A DNA stretch of 6,441 nt. Origin: Crocinitomicaceae bacterium (GTDB lineage: Bacteria; Bacteroidota; Bacteroidia; Flavobacteriales_D; Crocinitomicaceae). Position 1 is the stretch's first letter. Every line of letters starts with the position of its first letter. The notes below the pieces were generated by a model. It was not told the DNA's origin, ran no database searches, and saw only the letters and a list, made by a program, of their open reading frames with translations. The stretch covers positions 1 to 6,441 of the forward strand of contig JABSPC010000095.1 of the NCBI GenBank assembly GCA_013215515.1, in the 5' to 3' direction. Shown piece by piece: positions 1 through 5,627 of the stretch. The translations under genes were made by a program, and so were the position numbers.

Positions 1-106
1 GAAAGGTCTTTTTTACGATATAGTTCTTGACTTATCTAGCCCCCATTAAGATCTCTGCCCCTTCTCGCTAATTGTGTTTACTATTTATACAAAACTAATT
101 ACTGGT

Positions 107-145
107 AAAGATAAAAGCCCCTCTCGGTTCAAGCGAGAGGGGCTT
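107..145 (-). terminator. Intrinsic terminator of the peroxiredoxin gene
   Basis: A perfect 12-bp stem is formed by 115-126 and 134-145 with a 7-nt loop (127-133). Its core is GCCCCTCTCG paired with CGAGAGGGGC. Read on the minus strand the stem is followed by TTTTATCTTT, so it is oriented to end the peroxiredoxin transcript, whose stop codon lies 17 nt upstream. On the plus strand there is no T-run after the stem, so it is unlikely to work in that direction. Confidence 0.92.
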
Positions 146-162
146 CAAATAATGTTATTCTA

Positions 163-795
163 TTAATGTGTCGCAAGGTAATCAGCAACTCCATCAAATG
201 AAGCAGTCATTCCGTCGTCACCTTTGGTCCAGTTTGCAGGGCAAACTTCACCGTTTTCTTCGAAGAATTGTAATGCGTCAACCATTCTTAATGCCTCATC
301 AACGTTTCTTCCTAATGGTAAGTTGTTTACCAATTGATGCATTACTATTCCTTCTTTGTCAATTAAGAACAAACCTCTATATGCAATCATTGGTCCAGTT
401 GCGATCGTATTTCCTTCATCATCGATGTCGTACTCACCAGCCATAATTCCATATGATTCAGTGATCGTTTTTGTAGTATCCGCAACAATTGGGTAAGTCA
501 CCCCTTGAATTCCACCTTTTTCTTTAGGTACTTGAAGCCATCCCCAATGTGATTCTTCAGTATCTGTTGAACAAGCGACAACTTTAACCCCACGAGCTTC
601 GAATTTACCTAATTTTGCTTGAAAAGCATGCAATTCAGATGGGCAAACGAACGTAAAATCTTTTGGATAAAAGAACAACAAAACGTGGTTCTTTCCGATA
701 AAATTATCCAATGTGAAATCAGAAACGATTTCTTCACCGTTTACTACTGCTGGCGCTGTGAATGAAGGCGCTTTTCTTCCTACTAATACACTCAT
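163..795 (-). CDS. Typical 2-Cys peroxiredoxin (AhpC/TSA family)
   Basis: A 210-residue thiol peroxidase that would reduce hydrogen peroxide, organic peroxides or peroxynitrite in the cytoplasm. The peroxidatic site reads P44-x3-T48-x2-C51 within KDFTFVCPSE. The conserved active-site arginine is R140 in AYRGLFLID, and the resolving cysteine is C185 in GEVCPANW. This two-cysteine layout defines the dimeric typical 2-Cys (Prx1/AhpC) class. The loop usually written GGLG reads GGIQG (94-98), and the C-terminal tail ends YLATH rather than with a clear YF motif. The ATG at 795 is the natural start and is preceded by an A-rich leader without a Shine-Dalgarno site, as is usual in Bacteroidota. The gene is divergent from an OxyR-like regulator, which very probably controls it, and has its own terminator. 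No AhpF-type reductase lies next to it, so the reductant is unknown (thioredoxin is likely). Family assignment is firm; substrate preference is inferred. Confidence 0.96.
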   Translation of the reverse strand: MSVLVGRKAPSFTAPAVVNGEEIVSDFTLDNFIGKNHVLLFFYPKDFTFVCPSELHAFQAKLGKFEARGVKVVACSTDTEESHWGWLQVPKEKGGIQGVTYPIVADTTKTITESYGIMAGEYDIDDEGNTIATGPMIAYRGLFLIDKEGIVMHQLVNNLPLGRNVDEALRMVDALQFFEENGEVCPANWTKGDDGMTASFDGVADYLATH

Positions 796-816
796 GTTAT
801 TTCTTTTTTAATGTGT

Positions 817-826
817 TACAAAGTTA
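817..826 (-). promoter_or_regulatory. Candidate -7 box, promoter-proximal copy, for the peroxiredoxin gene
   Basis: The plus strand reads TACAAAGTTA. On the minus strand this contains TAACTTTG (826-819), matching the Bacteroidota -7 consensus TAnnTTTG. It lies about 23 nt upstream of the peroxiredoxin ATG, giving a short leader. I do not see a clear -33 TTTG at the usual spacing, so a dependence on an activator such as the divergent OxyR is plausible but inferred. Confidence 0.5.
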
Positions 827-844
827 TGAATAATCTCACCTCTT

Positions 845-863
845 AGATGAATTAATTTCATCT
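845..863. promoter_or_regulatory. Palindromic operator candidate in the peroxiredoxin-oxyR intergenic region
   Basis: A perfect inverted repeat, AGATGAA (845-851) and TTCATCT (857-863), with a 5-nt AT centre. It lies just upstream of the proximal -7 box and midway between the two divergent genes. A dyad of this size fits a LysR-type dimer half-site. It does not match the E. coli OxyR ATAG-N7-CTAT motif, so assignment to this OxyR rests on position. Confidence 0.45.
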
Positions 864-865
864 TG

Positions 866-875
866 TACAAAGTTA
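866..875 (-). promoter_or_regulatory. Candidate -7 box, distal copy, for the peroxiredoxin gene
   Basis: A second exact TACAAAGTTA, 49 bp from the first, again giving TAACTTTG on the minus strand. It could be a second upstream start site for the peroxiredoxin transcript or part of a protein-binding repeat flanking the palindrome at 845-863. The plus strand between here and 933 is very AT-rich (TATAAATAATTATTATATG just before the oxyR ATG) and probably holds the oxyR promoter, but no clear consensus was found there. Confidence 0.35.
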
Positions 876-933
876 ACAGATAAGCGCTATAGAAGTAATC
901 GAATTTATTTATTTTAGTATAAATAATTATTAT

Positions 934-1854
934 ATGGTATCAATTCAGCAGATGCAATACATCGTTACGGTTGCAGAAGAACGACAGTTTCAAAGGGCTA
1001 GTGAGCGGTGTTTTGTTACGCAGCCAACACTATCTATGCAAGTTAAAAAGGCTGAACAAACTTTGGGGAATCAAATTTTTGATCGATCGAGATCACCGCT
1101 GGAATTAACGGAATACGGAAAGGAGCTGCTTGTAATTATTCGAGATGTTTTAACTGAATATTCGCGTGTTAAACTACTTGGTGAACAAAGGTCTGGGATC
1201 TATCGCGAGCAAGTTAAAGTAGGTATTATTCCAACAATCGCGGGTTATATGCTTCCTGGTTTGTTCCAAGAGTGGATGCGGGATTTGGAGGGAGTTGAAT
1301 TGATAATTGAGGAAATGAAGACGGAAGAAATTCTCGTTGCTCTTGAAGAAAAGACAATTGATATGGGGATTTTAGCTGGACCGGTTCATCAGCCAAAATG
1401 GAGGACAACAGTTCTATTCCACGAAGAGATTTATGCTTATGCTCCTACAATTAAGGATGAAACGATTTCTCCTTTTGACTTGGAAGAATACCATCCATGG
1501 CTGTTACGTAAAGGGAATTGCCTGAGAACCCAAATGATTCATTTCTGTGAGTTAAAAGAAAAAAGCAAACAGGGCTGGAATTATGAAGGCGGAAATATTG
1601 AACTTTTGGTTAAAATGGTTGATCTGCATGGTGGTTACACCTTAATCCCATCAAATTATAGAGATTTATTGCACCTGAAAGATGTGGTTCGTATTCATTC
1701 TGATACGCTAAAAGAATATCCGGCGAGAGAAATTATTGCGGTTAGTTCAAATCGAAATCCCAAATGGTCATCAATGGAAAAGTTGGTTCGCTTGGTTCAG
1801 TTAAAGTACTATAAAAACGGCGAGGATCAATTGAAGTTGTTGAGTTGGAAGTAA
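934..1854 (+). CDS. oxyR: Hydrogen peroxide-sensing LysR-type regulator OxyR
   Basis: A 306-residue LysR-family transcription factor. Residues 1-60 form the winged helix-turn-helix, with the typical LTTR wording (FQRASERCFVTQPTLSMQVKK, about 19-39, then LG..IFDRSR). Residues from about 90 form the inducer-binding domain. The decisive evidence is C196 and C205 in the segment GNCLRTQMIHFC. This matches the redox pair of E. coli OxyR (C199/C208, HCLRDQ...FC) in both context and nine-residue spacing. Peroxide is expected to form a C196-C205 disulfide and switch the protein to its activating form. The ATG at 934 begins the canonical N-terminus. Divergent transcription from a peroxiredoxin is the classic regulator-target arrangement. 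A further cysteine, C26, lies in the DNA-binding helix region; whether it matters is unknown. The gene runs into a repeat array that may terminate it. Confidence 0.95.
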   Translation: MVSIQQMQYIVTVAEERQFQRASERCFVTQPTLSMQVKKAEQTLGNQIFDRSRSPLELTEYGKELLVIIRDVLTEYSRVKLLGEQRSGIYREQVKVGIIPTIAGYMLPGLFQEWMRDLEGVELIIEEMKTEEILVALEEKTIDMGILAGPVHQPKWRTTVLFHEEIYAYAPTIKDETISPFDLEEYHPWLLRKGNCLRTQMIHFCELKEKSKQGWNYEGGNIELLVKMVDLHGGYTLIPSNYRDLLHLKDVVRIHSDTLKEYPAREIIAVSSNRNPKWSSMEKLVRLVQLKYYKNGEDQLKLLSWK

Positions 1855-1923
1855 ATTGAATCGCTACGCTTTTAGGCCGTTCGTTCCTCACTTTTGGATC
1901 GGTCGTAAACTCCCTTTTAGAGC

Positions 1924-1938
1924 GGCTTTGCCTTTTGG
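1924..1938 (+). terminator. Weak hairpin plus T-run downstream of oxyR
   Basis: GGC-TTT-GCC followed directly by TTTTGG, the clearest hairpin unit in the left half of the repeat array. The stem is only 3 bp, so it would be weak alone. Three similar T-run units lie before it on the same strand, which may act additively. Orientation is right for ending the oxyR transcript. Confidence 0.3.
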
Positions 1939-2005
1939 ATTATTTATGGATTAATTGAAACTAGAATCAATCTAAAAGCGCAGCGATCCAAGGACGAAGT
2001 GATCC

Positions 2006-2020
2006 AAAAGCCCAGAGGGC
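2006..2020 (-). terminator. Short hairpin plus T-run downstream of waaA
   Basis: On the minus strand the sequence reads GCCC-TCT-GGGC followed by TTTTGG, a 4-bp GC stem with a 3-nt loop and a T-run. It begins 3 nt after the waaA stop codon. It belongs to the right half of the repeat array and is correctly oriented to end the waaA transcript. The stem is short, so efficiency is uncertain. Confidence 0.4.
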
Positions 2021-2023
2021 GAT

Positions 2024-3229
2024 CTAAAAATCCAACTCTTTAAAAATCCTATCCGATGCTCCAATGTTCTTTTGAACAAATTCCTCTGCTTTAGAATCAA
2101 TTGCGTCTTTATCAGAAAGAATAGCATCTATTCGCAATTTTAATTCAGCACTTGAACTCACTTCAAATCCGAATCCATTTTCGATAAAATGTGTCGCTTC
2201 AGGAAAACGATTGTGTTTTGGACCATAGATAACGCCCATTCCGAAAACTGCAGGCTCTAAAATATTGTGAAGGCTTCCAGAAAACCCGCCTCCAACATAA
2301 GCCACTGCCCCAAAGGCGTAGGCGCTTGATAAATGTCCTATTGTATCCAATACCATTATGTCTTGATCGCCAATCGAGTCTGTGTCTGAAAACCGTACAA
2401 ATGATCGTTCCAATTTGCTCGTAATTCCTTTCACGTGACTCTCATCAATGTTATGAGGGGCTATAATGACTTTGCAATCAAGCCGATTCACAATTGGAAT
2501 TAATAGCTCCTCATCCTTTGGCCACGAACTTCCAATTATGAAAACAGTAGCATTACCGCAGAAGTTTGCAATTAGACTGTTCTTTTTTAGATTTAATTTA
2601 TTTTCAGCAACCTTGTCAAATCGACTGTCTCCACTAACTGAGACTTGTTGTATACCTATGCCTTTCAGTAAACGAAGTGATTCTTCATTTTGAACGAAGA
2701 ACCAATCAAAGAGTCGCAATGTCTTTCGAAAAAATCCTCCTGTTGATTTAAAAAAGCGATGATCTCGACGGAACAAACCACTTACGTTGTACACTTTTGT
2801 GCCGTTATTTTTACAAGCTAAAATATGATTTGTCCAGAATTCGTACTTAATGAAAAATGCAGATTCAGGTTGAATTGCTTTGATGAATTTCTTGGCCTTA
2901 GAAGAAGTGTCCAGGGGAATATAACAAACGTGATCTGCCTTGTGATTCCGCTTTTGGTAATGTTGCATCCCTGATGGAGAGAAGAAAGTGACAATTAAAT
3001 AAATACCAGAATCATTCTCTTTAATCTTATTCATTAAAGGGAGGCCTTGATCGAATTCACCCAATGAGGCACAATGAAACCAGATAACTTTTTTACCCTC
3101 TACGTTCGGTAATTCTTGAAACAAATTGGTTCTGCCCTTAACCCATAGTTTCGCTTTTGGATTAAATAGTGAGGCGATTCGAAGTCCGAGCCCGAGAAAA
3201 AAGATGCTTATGTTATAAAGCAGATACAT
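2024..3229 (-). CDS. waaA: 3-deoxy-D-manno-octulosonic acid (Kdo) transferase
   Basis: A 401-residue GT30-family glycosyltransferase that moves Kdo from CMP-Kdo to lipid IVA, starting the inner core of lipopolysaccharide at the cytoplasmic face of the inner membrane. The N-terminus (about 1-22) is a hydrophobic membrane anchor followed by KAKLWVKGR. The acceptor-side motif CASLGEF (53-59) carries the expected catalytic glutamate E58. Further family signatures are KYEFW (128-132), SGDSRFDKV (199-207), APHNIDE (257-263) and the CMP-Kdo-binding segment with VGGGFSG (312-318), HNILEPAVFG (321-330) and GPKHNRFPEA (336-345). Length and motif order are those of intact WaaA. Its ATG shares one base with the TAA of the upstream beta-barrel gene (TAATG), so translation is probably coupled. 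Its TAG stop lies inside a repeat unit, so the extreme C-terminus (KELDF) may have been set by the repeat. Assignment is confident; mono- versus bifunctionality cannot be read from sequence. Confidence 0.96.
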   Translation of the reverse strand: MYLLYNISIFFLGLGLRIASLFNPKAKLWVKGRTNLFQELPNVEGKKVIWFHCASLGEFDQGLPLMNKIKENDSGIYLIVTFFSPSGMQHYQKRNHKADHVCYIPLDTSSKAKKFIKAIQPESAFFIKYEFWTNHILACKNNGTKVYNVSGLFRRDHRFFKSTGGFFRKTLRLFDWFFVQNEESLRLLKGIGIQQVSVSGDSRFDKVAENKLNLKKNSLIANFCGNATVFIIGSSWPKDEELLIPIVNRLDCKVIIAPHNIDESHVKGITSKLERSFVRFSDTDSIGDQDIMVLDTIGHLSSAYAFGAVAYVGGGFSGSLHNILEPAVFGMGVIYGPKHNRFPEATHFIENGFGFEVSSSAELKLRIDAILSDKDAIDSKAEEFVQKNIGASDRIFKELDF

Positions 3230-3990
3230 TAATTGAAATAGAATTCTTTAGGTTTTCTCTGATATACAGGGATCAACCATGCAAGCTTAATTCCATATTG
3301 GATATCGAGCATCATGTCTTTTGAAACTGGTGTATTTGGTGTGTCAAAGAAAATTTCTCTTCGGTTATAAGTAAATCCCTCTTGAATATAAAATCCAGCA
3401 TAGAAATTTACAAACCCTTGATTGGCCATATATGCATAACCGACAAATTGGCTAATGTTTACTCCTTGAGATAATCGGTCGTATCCTTTTTTGTAGTCTA
3501 ATTCTAATTCTGGAACAACATGTTCTTGCGTTTCGACTCTCAATTTATGAGCTAAGAATCCAGCACCAAAACTTAAATAGAGACCTGAATTTGGATTTGG
3601 ACTTAAAACGGGCAATACTTTACCTACGGATAGGTTTGTATACATCCCTCGTGATTGAACTTGAACAGTAGCGATATCACCGTTTTGATCAGTAATGTTT
3701 CCTTTTGAATCAACCAAATGATCAAACAATCCAGTTGCTCTTACATCCGCGCCGAACATGTAGCTAGCGTCAAGACCATAAATCCAATTTTTATCGGTTT
3801 TATAACCTGCAAATAGACCAATGTGATTGAAAAAACCATGGTTCTCCTTAAGGTCTCCAGCGGTAAAATTTAATCCATACTGAACAGATACCCATGGAGT
3901 TCCAATTATGGAATCTTCAACAGCTCTCTGGCTCATTCCATTAAATGAAATGATTGATATAAGTCCTGATATTAGTAGAAGTTTGTACAT
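3229..3990 (-). CDS. Secreted, probably outer-membrane beta-barrel protein
   Basis: A 253-residue protein of unknown function. I place the start at the ATG at 3990. A longer reading from a TTG at 4011 would put seven residues before a clean signal peptide. From the ATG the N-terminus is MYKLLLISGLISIISFNGMS, a short basic/hydrophobic signal sequence with likely cleavage near residue 20. The rest alternates short amphipathic strands rich in Gly, Tyr and Phe (VSVQYGLNFTAG, IGLFAGYKT, WIYGLDASYMFG, LYLSFGAGFLAHKL, FVNFYAGFYIQEGFTY, IQYGIKLAWLIPVY). This is the pattern of a small 8- to 10-stranded barrel, and the sequence ends aromatic (EFYFN). No catalytic motif is visible. Its stop overlaps the waaA start (TAATG), so it is co-translated with a lipopolysaccharide core enzyme. 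A role in the outer membrane or lipopolysaccharide is a contextual inference only. Confidence 0.8.
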   Translation of the reverse strand: MYKLLLISGLISIISFNGMSQRAVEDSIIGTPWVSVQYGLNFTAGDLKENHGFFNHIGLFAGYKTDKNWIYGLDASYMFGADVRATGLFDHLVDSKGNITDQNGDIATVQVQSRGMYTNLSVGKVLPVLSPNPNSGLYLSFGAGFLAHKLRVETQEHVVPELELDYKKGYDRLSQGVNISQFVGYAYMANQGFVNFYAGFYIQEGFTYNRREIFFDTPNTPVSKDMMLDIQYGIKLAWLIPVYQRKPKEFYFN

Positions 3991-4008
3991 TCTAATTGTA
4001 ATATAGTA

Positions 4009-4016
4009 CAAGTATA
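4009..4016 (-). promoter_or_regulatory. Weak -7-like box before the beta-barrel/waaA pair
   Basis: On the minus strand the sequence reads TATACTTG, one base from TAnnTTTG, ending 18 nt before the ATG at 3990. No clear -33 element lies upstream. No terminator was found in 4012-4076 after the nucleotidyltransferase gene, so read-through from the RiPP genes into this pair is an alternative. Confidence 0.25.
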
Positions 4017-4076
4017 AGCTTTCCTGATAAACGTTTGATTGTGCTTCTTATTGAATTTTGTTAAAAACACACATTT

Positions 4077-5219
4077 CTATTTTAGCTTTCCGGTCATTTT
4101 CCCATACATCCAAATTATGCGAGAGAATAAATTATTCAGAAAAAACACGCTGTCTGGAAAAGCGTAAATCTTCCAGTTTTCTGGTCGTACATTCCTTGAC
4201 CAAATACTTTTCATTATCCCACTAAAGCCATTTGTGATTAACTGAACCCGATGTTTACTCATTAAATTACGCGTTCGTTTGGATGTGATTCCATTTGAAG
4301 TGTCATTAATCGATCGGATCGACATTTTTGTAAGGGTCTTGACATCGCTGGTCGTCTCAATTTTATCAAGTACTGATTGAGGAAGTTCAGTTCCAAATAA
4401 TTGATGAATTAAGTTTAAAGCGGTGAGAAATTGCTTTTCCGTTTTGTTCTTTTCGCAATGTGTAAGCACTGCAAGAAGTTTTTCTTCTGATAATTTGAGG
4501 AAGATGATTTTGATATCATAAAGCCATTGTAATCTAAAGAATAGATGAAATGTTCCATGCGTAGACAAATACTCTACCAAAGGACTTAGGTTCAATATTT
4601 TGAATTTTCTCCCGCTTATTTCAACTATAGAAGTTTGTTCGATCAAGTCATGAATCCGCTTGTGTTGTCTATCTCGGGCCAATAGTCCCCAATGCAGTTC
4701 TATTAAAATGCCTTTGTCGGCATTGTAGAATTCAAAATGATGATAGTATTTAAGGATAGCCTCCTTTTGCTTTGGAGAGTTGAATTCAGTAAGTAGTTTA
4801 TATCCTTTTGCAATGAGAATTTCTGTGCACTGATCCAAATTATCCAAGCCAACCAGAATATCTAAATCGGTTGAACTTCTTTCCGCAGGATCGTTATGTA
4901 AGAATTGGCTTAAAACAGGACCTTTGAGCGTAATGAATTGAATTTCTTCGAACCAATCGTATATTTTGTAAAGCTCGTTGGTTAGTGTTAACTGGTATAT
5001 TTTATTCTCTTGATAGGCTTGATCAATTTGATGATTGATTTCAGAATCAGGAAGGTTGATTGATACTTTTCCTACTCCCGAAACAATTTTGTGTTGCTGA
5101 ATAACTCTAATTAAAGTAGTTGGATCAATCATATCAAGTAATGCCTGATTATCGGAAGATTTGTTGGATAGCGCATTAATGACGAATAGGTGCTCTCGTA
5201 AAGAATTTAATTCGCTCAT
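4077..5219 (-). CDS. Nucleotidyltransferase-family protein of a lasso-type RiPP cluster
   Basis: A 380-residue protein of the uncharacterised nucleotidyltransferase family (NTP_transf_5-like) common beside PqqD and lasso-peptide genes. Visible signatures are LKGP (98-101), the metal-binding core STDLDILVG (116-124, with D118 and D120), GYKLL (139-143), IELHWGLL (173-180, with a probable third acidic residue E174), and the C-terminal helical part HGTFHLFFRLQWLYDI (221-236). These follow the family order, and length is normal. The gene starts 8 nt after the PqqD-like stop, so the two are one transcription unit. In Bacillus lasso clusters a homologue acts after the HPr-like kinase, modifying the phosphorylated peptide. 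A similar role here is inferred from the kinase gene upstream. The N-terminal about 90 residues are helical and not recognised. The protein could instead adenylylate a protein or sugar. Confidence 0.85.
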   Translation of the reverse strand: MSELNSLREHLFVINALSNKSSDNQALLDMIDPTTLIRVIQQHKIVSGVGKVSINLPDSEINHQIDQAYQENKIYQLTLTNELYKIYDWFEEIQFITLKGPVLSQFLHNDPAERSSTDLDILVGLDNLDQCTEILIAKGYKLLTEFNSPKQKEAILKYYHHFEFYNADKGILIELHWGLLARDRQHKRIHDLIEQTSIVEISGRKFKILNLSPLVEYLSTHGTFHLFFRLQWLYDIKIIFLKLSEEKLLAVLTHCEKNKTEKQFLTALNLIHQLFGTELPQSVLDKIETTSDVKTLTKMSIRSINDTSNGITSKRTRNLMSKHRVQLITNGFSGIMKSIWSRNVRPENWKIYAFPDSVFFLNNLFSRIIWMYGKMTGKLK

Positions 5220-5227
5220 AATGTTAT

Positions 5228-5491
5228 TTACGATGTTTCAACTAGATCGTTTTCAGTTAACCTATCAATAAATGATTTGACTTCTGACATGCATGTTTCG
5301 CGATCAATTTCATAAGATTCCATTAGTAATTCTACAATTTGATCAATCGATTTAAATTCATTCAAGATCTCCCAGATATCAGATCCAACAGTATTTAGTC
5401 CAAAATAATTGCCTTGATCAATATTTACCATCACAATTTCATCGTGAATTTTACTGGCAATATTTTCGTCTTTTCGCTTGTACTTGACCAT
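5228..5491 (-). CDS. PqqD-like RiPP recognition element (lasso B1-type)
   Basis: An 87-residue protein of the PqqD fold, the peptide-binding domain that captures the leader of a RiPP precursor and delivers it to the modifying enzymes. The strand region EIVMVNIDQGNYFGLN (18-33) followed by the helix GSDIWEIL (36-43), then IDQIVELLMESYEID (49-63) and the C-terminal helix FIDRLTENDLV (74-84), is a near textbook PqqD pattern. I use the ATG at 5491; a TTG directly upstream would add only one residue and is less likely. An AGGA lies about 14 nt upstream, too far to be convincing. It stands alone as in split B1/B2 lasso systems, where the leader protease is a separate polypeptide, here encoded 136 nt upstream. 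No active-site residues are expected. Confidence 0.92.
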   Translation of the reverse strand: MVKYKRKDENIASKIHDEIVMVNIDQGNYFGLNTVGSDIWEILNEFKSIDQIVELLMESYEIDRETCMSEVKSFIDRLTENDLVETS

Positions 5492-5519
5492 CAATTATCG
5501 TTTAAGTCCTGTGTTTCGG

Positions 5520-5538
5520 TTCGTATCAAATATACGAA
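5520..5538 (-). promoter_or_regulatory. Palindrome overlapping a -7 promoter box before the PqqD-like gene
   Basis: TTCGTAT (5520-5526) and ATACGAA (5532-5538) form a perfect 7-bp inverted repeat around a 5-nt centre. On the minus strand 5534-5527 reads TATATTTG, an exact match to the Bacteroidota -7 box TAnnTTTG, lying inside the dyad about 35 nt upstream of the PqqD-like ATG. A regulator bound here would cover the promoter. No T-run follows the dyad, so it is not a terminator. No strong -33 box is seen. The rest of the 133-nt gap (5495-5627) has no convincing coding sequence. Confidence 0.5.
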
Positions 5539-5627
5539 AATTATGCAGGTCGATTATTCGCTTGACATGTCTATTGGCAGGGTCGAGTAGAGGTGCTTTG
5601 AGTCGTTGTTAATCCTTGTTTTATTTG

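Larger units (their letters stand above)
1857..2032. repeat. Array of GATCYAAAAG units in two opposed halves
   Basis: The whole space between the convergent oxyR and waaA genes is made of short degenerate units. In the left half (1857-1941) the plus strand shows four units, each ending in TTTTRG: at 1870-1875, 1892-1897, 1915-1920 and 1933-1938, spaced 18-23 nt. In the right half (1969-2032) the same motif appears reversed as CYAAAA at 1972, 2004 and 2024, with a degenerate copy at 1988, spaced 16-20 nt. The outer unit 1857-1875 is the reverse complement of 1972-1990 with 17 of 19 positions matching. Several units carry a tiny hairpin next to the T-run, for example GGC-TTT-GCC-TTTT. The copy at 2021-2029 contains the waaA stop codon. 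It is probably an interspersed palindromic repeat serving as a bidirectional terminator; I know no family name for it. Confidence 0.7.

Noticed and set aside
1..106. Possible gene end or regulatory element at the left edge
   Set aside because: No reading frame with family features, no strong hairpin and no promoter match were seen. The GGTC followed by T-run at 6-14 could be the tail of an upstream terminator, but its stem would lie outside the window.
168..446. 92-residue plus-strand reading frame inside the peroxiredoxin gene
   Set aside because: It lies antisense to a gene with all family motifs, and its translation (rich in His, Leu, Phe, Arg) resembles no known protein.
879..892. AGATAAGCGCTATA as an E. 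coli-type OxyR half-site
   Set aside because: Only the 6-bp AGCGCT core is truly palindromic and the ATAG-N7-CTAT spacing is not met.
1226..1408. 60-residue minus-strand reading frame inside oxyR
   Set aside because: Antisense to a clear coding region, no recognisable motif and no start-site context.
1857..1990. Outer inverted pair as ends of an insertion sequence or MITE
   Set aside because: The 19-bp arms are imperfect, the sequence between them is more of the same repeat, there is no transposase, and no flanking target duplication was seen.
2466..2693. 75-residue plus-strand reading frame inside waaA
   Set aside because: Antisense shadow of the conserved WaaA catalytic domain; no independent support.
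3991..4011. TTG start extending the beta-barrel protein by seven residues
   Set aside because: It would bury the signal peptide behind extra residues; the ATG at 3990 gives a standard secretion signal.
5495..5627. Possible lasso precursor peptide in the gap between B2 and PqqD
   Set aside because: The only minus-strand ATG there opens a four-codon frame (MSSE then stop). No leader with Thr near its end and no plausible core were found, so the precursor is probably outside the window.
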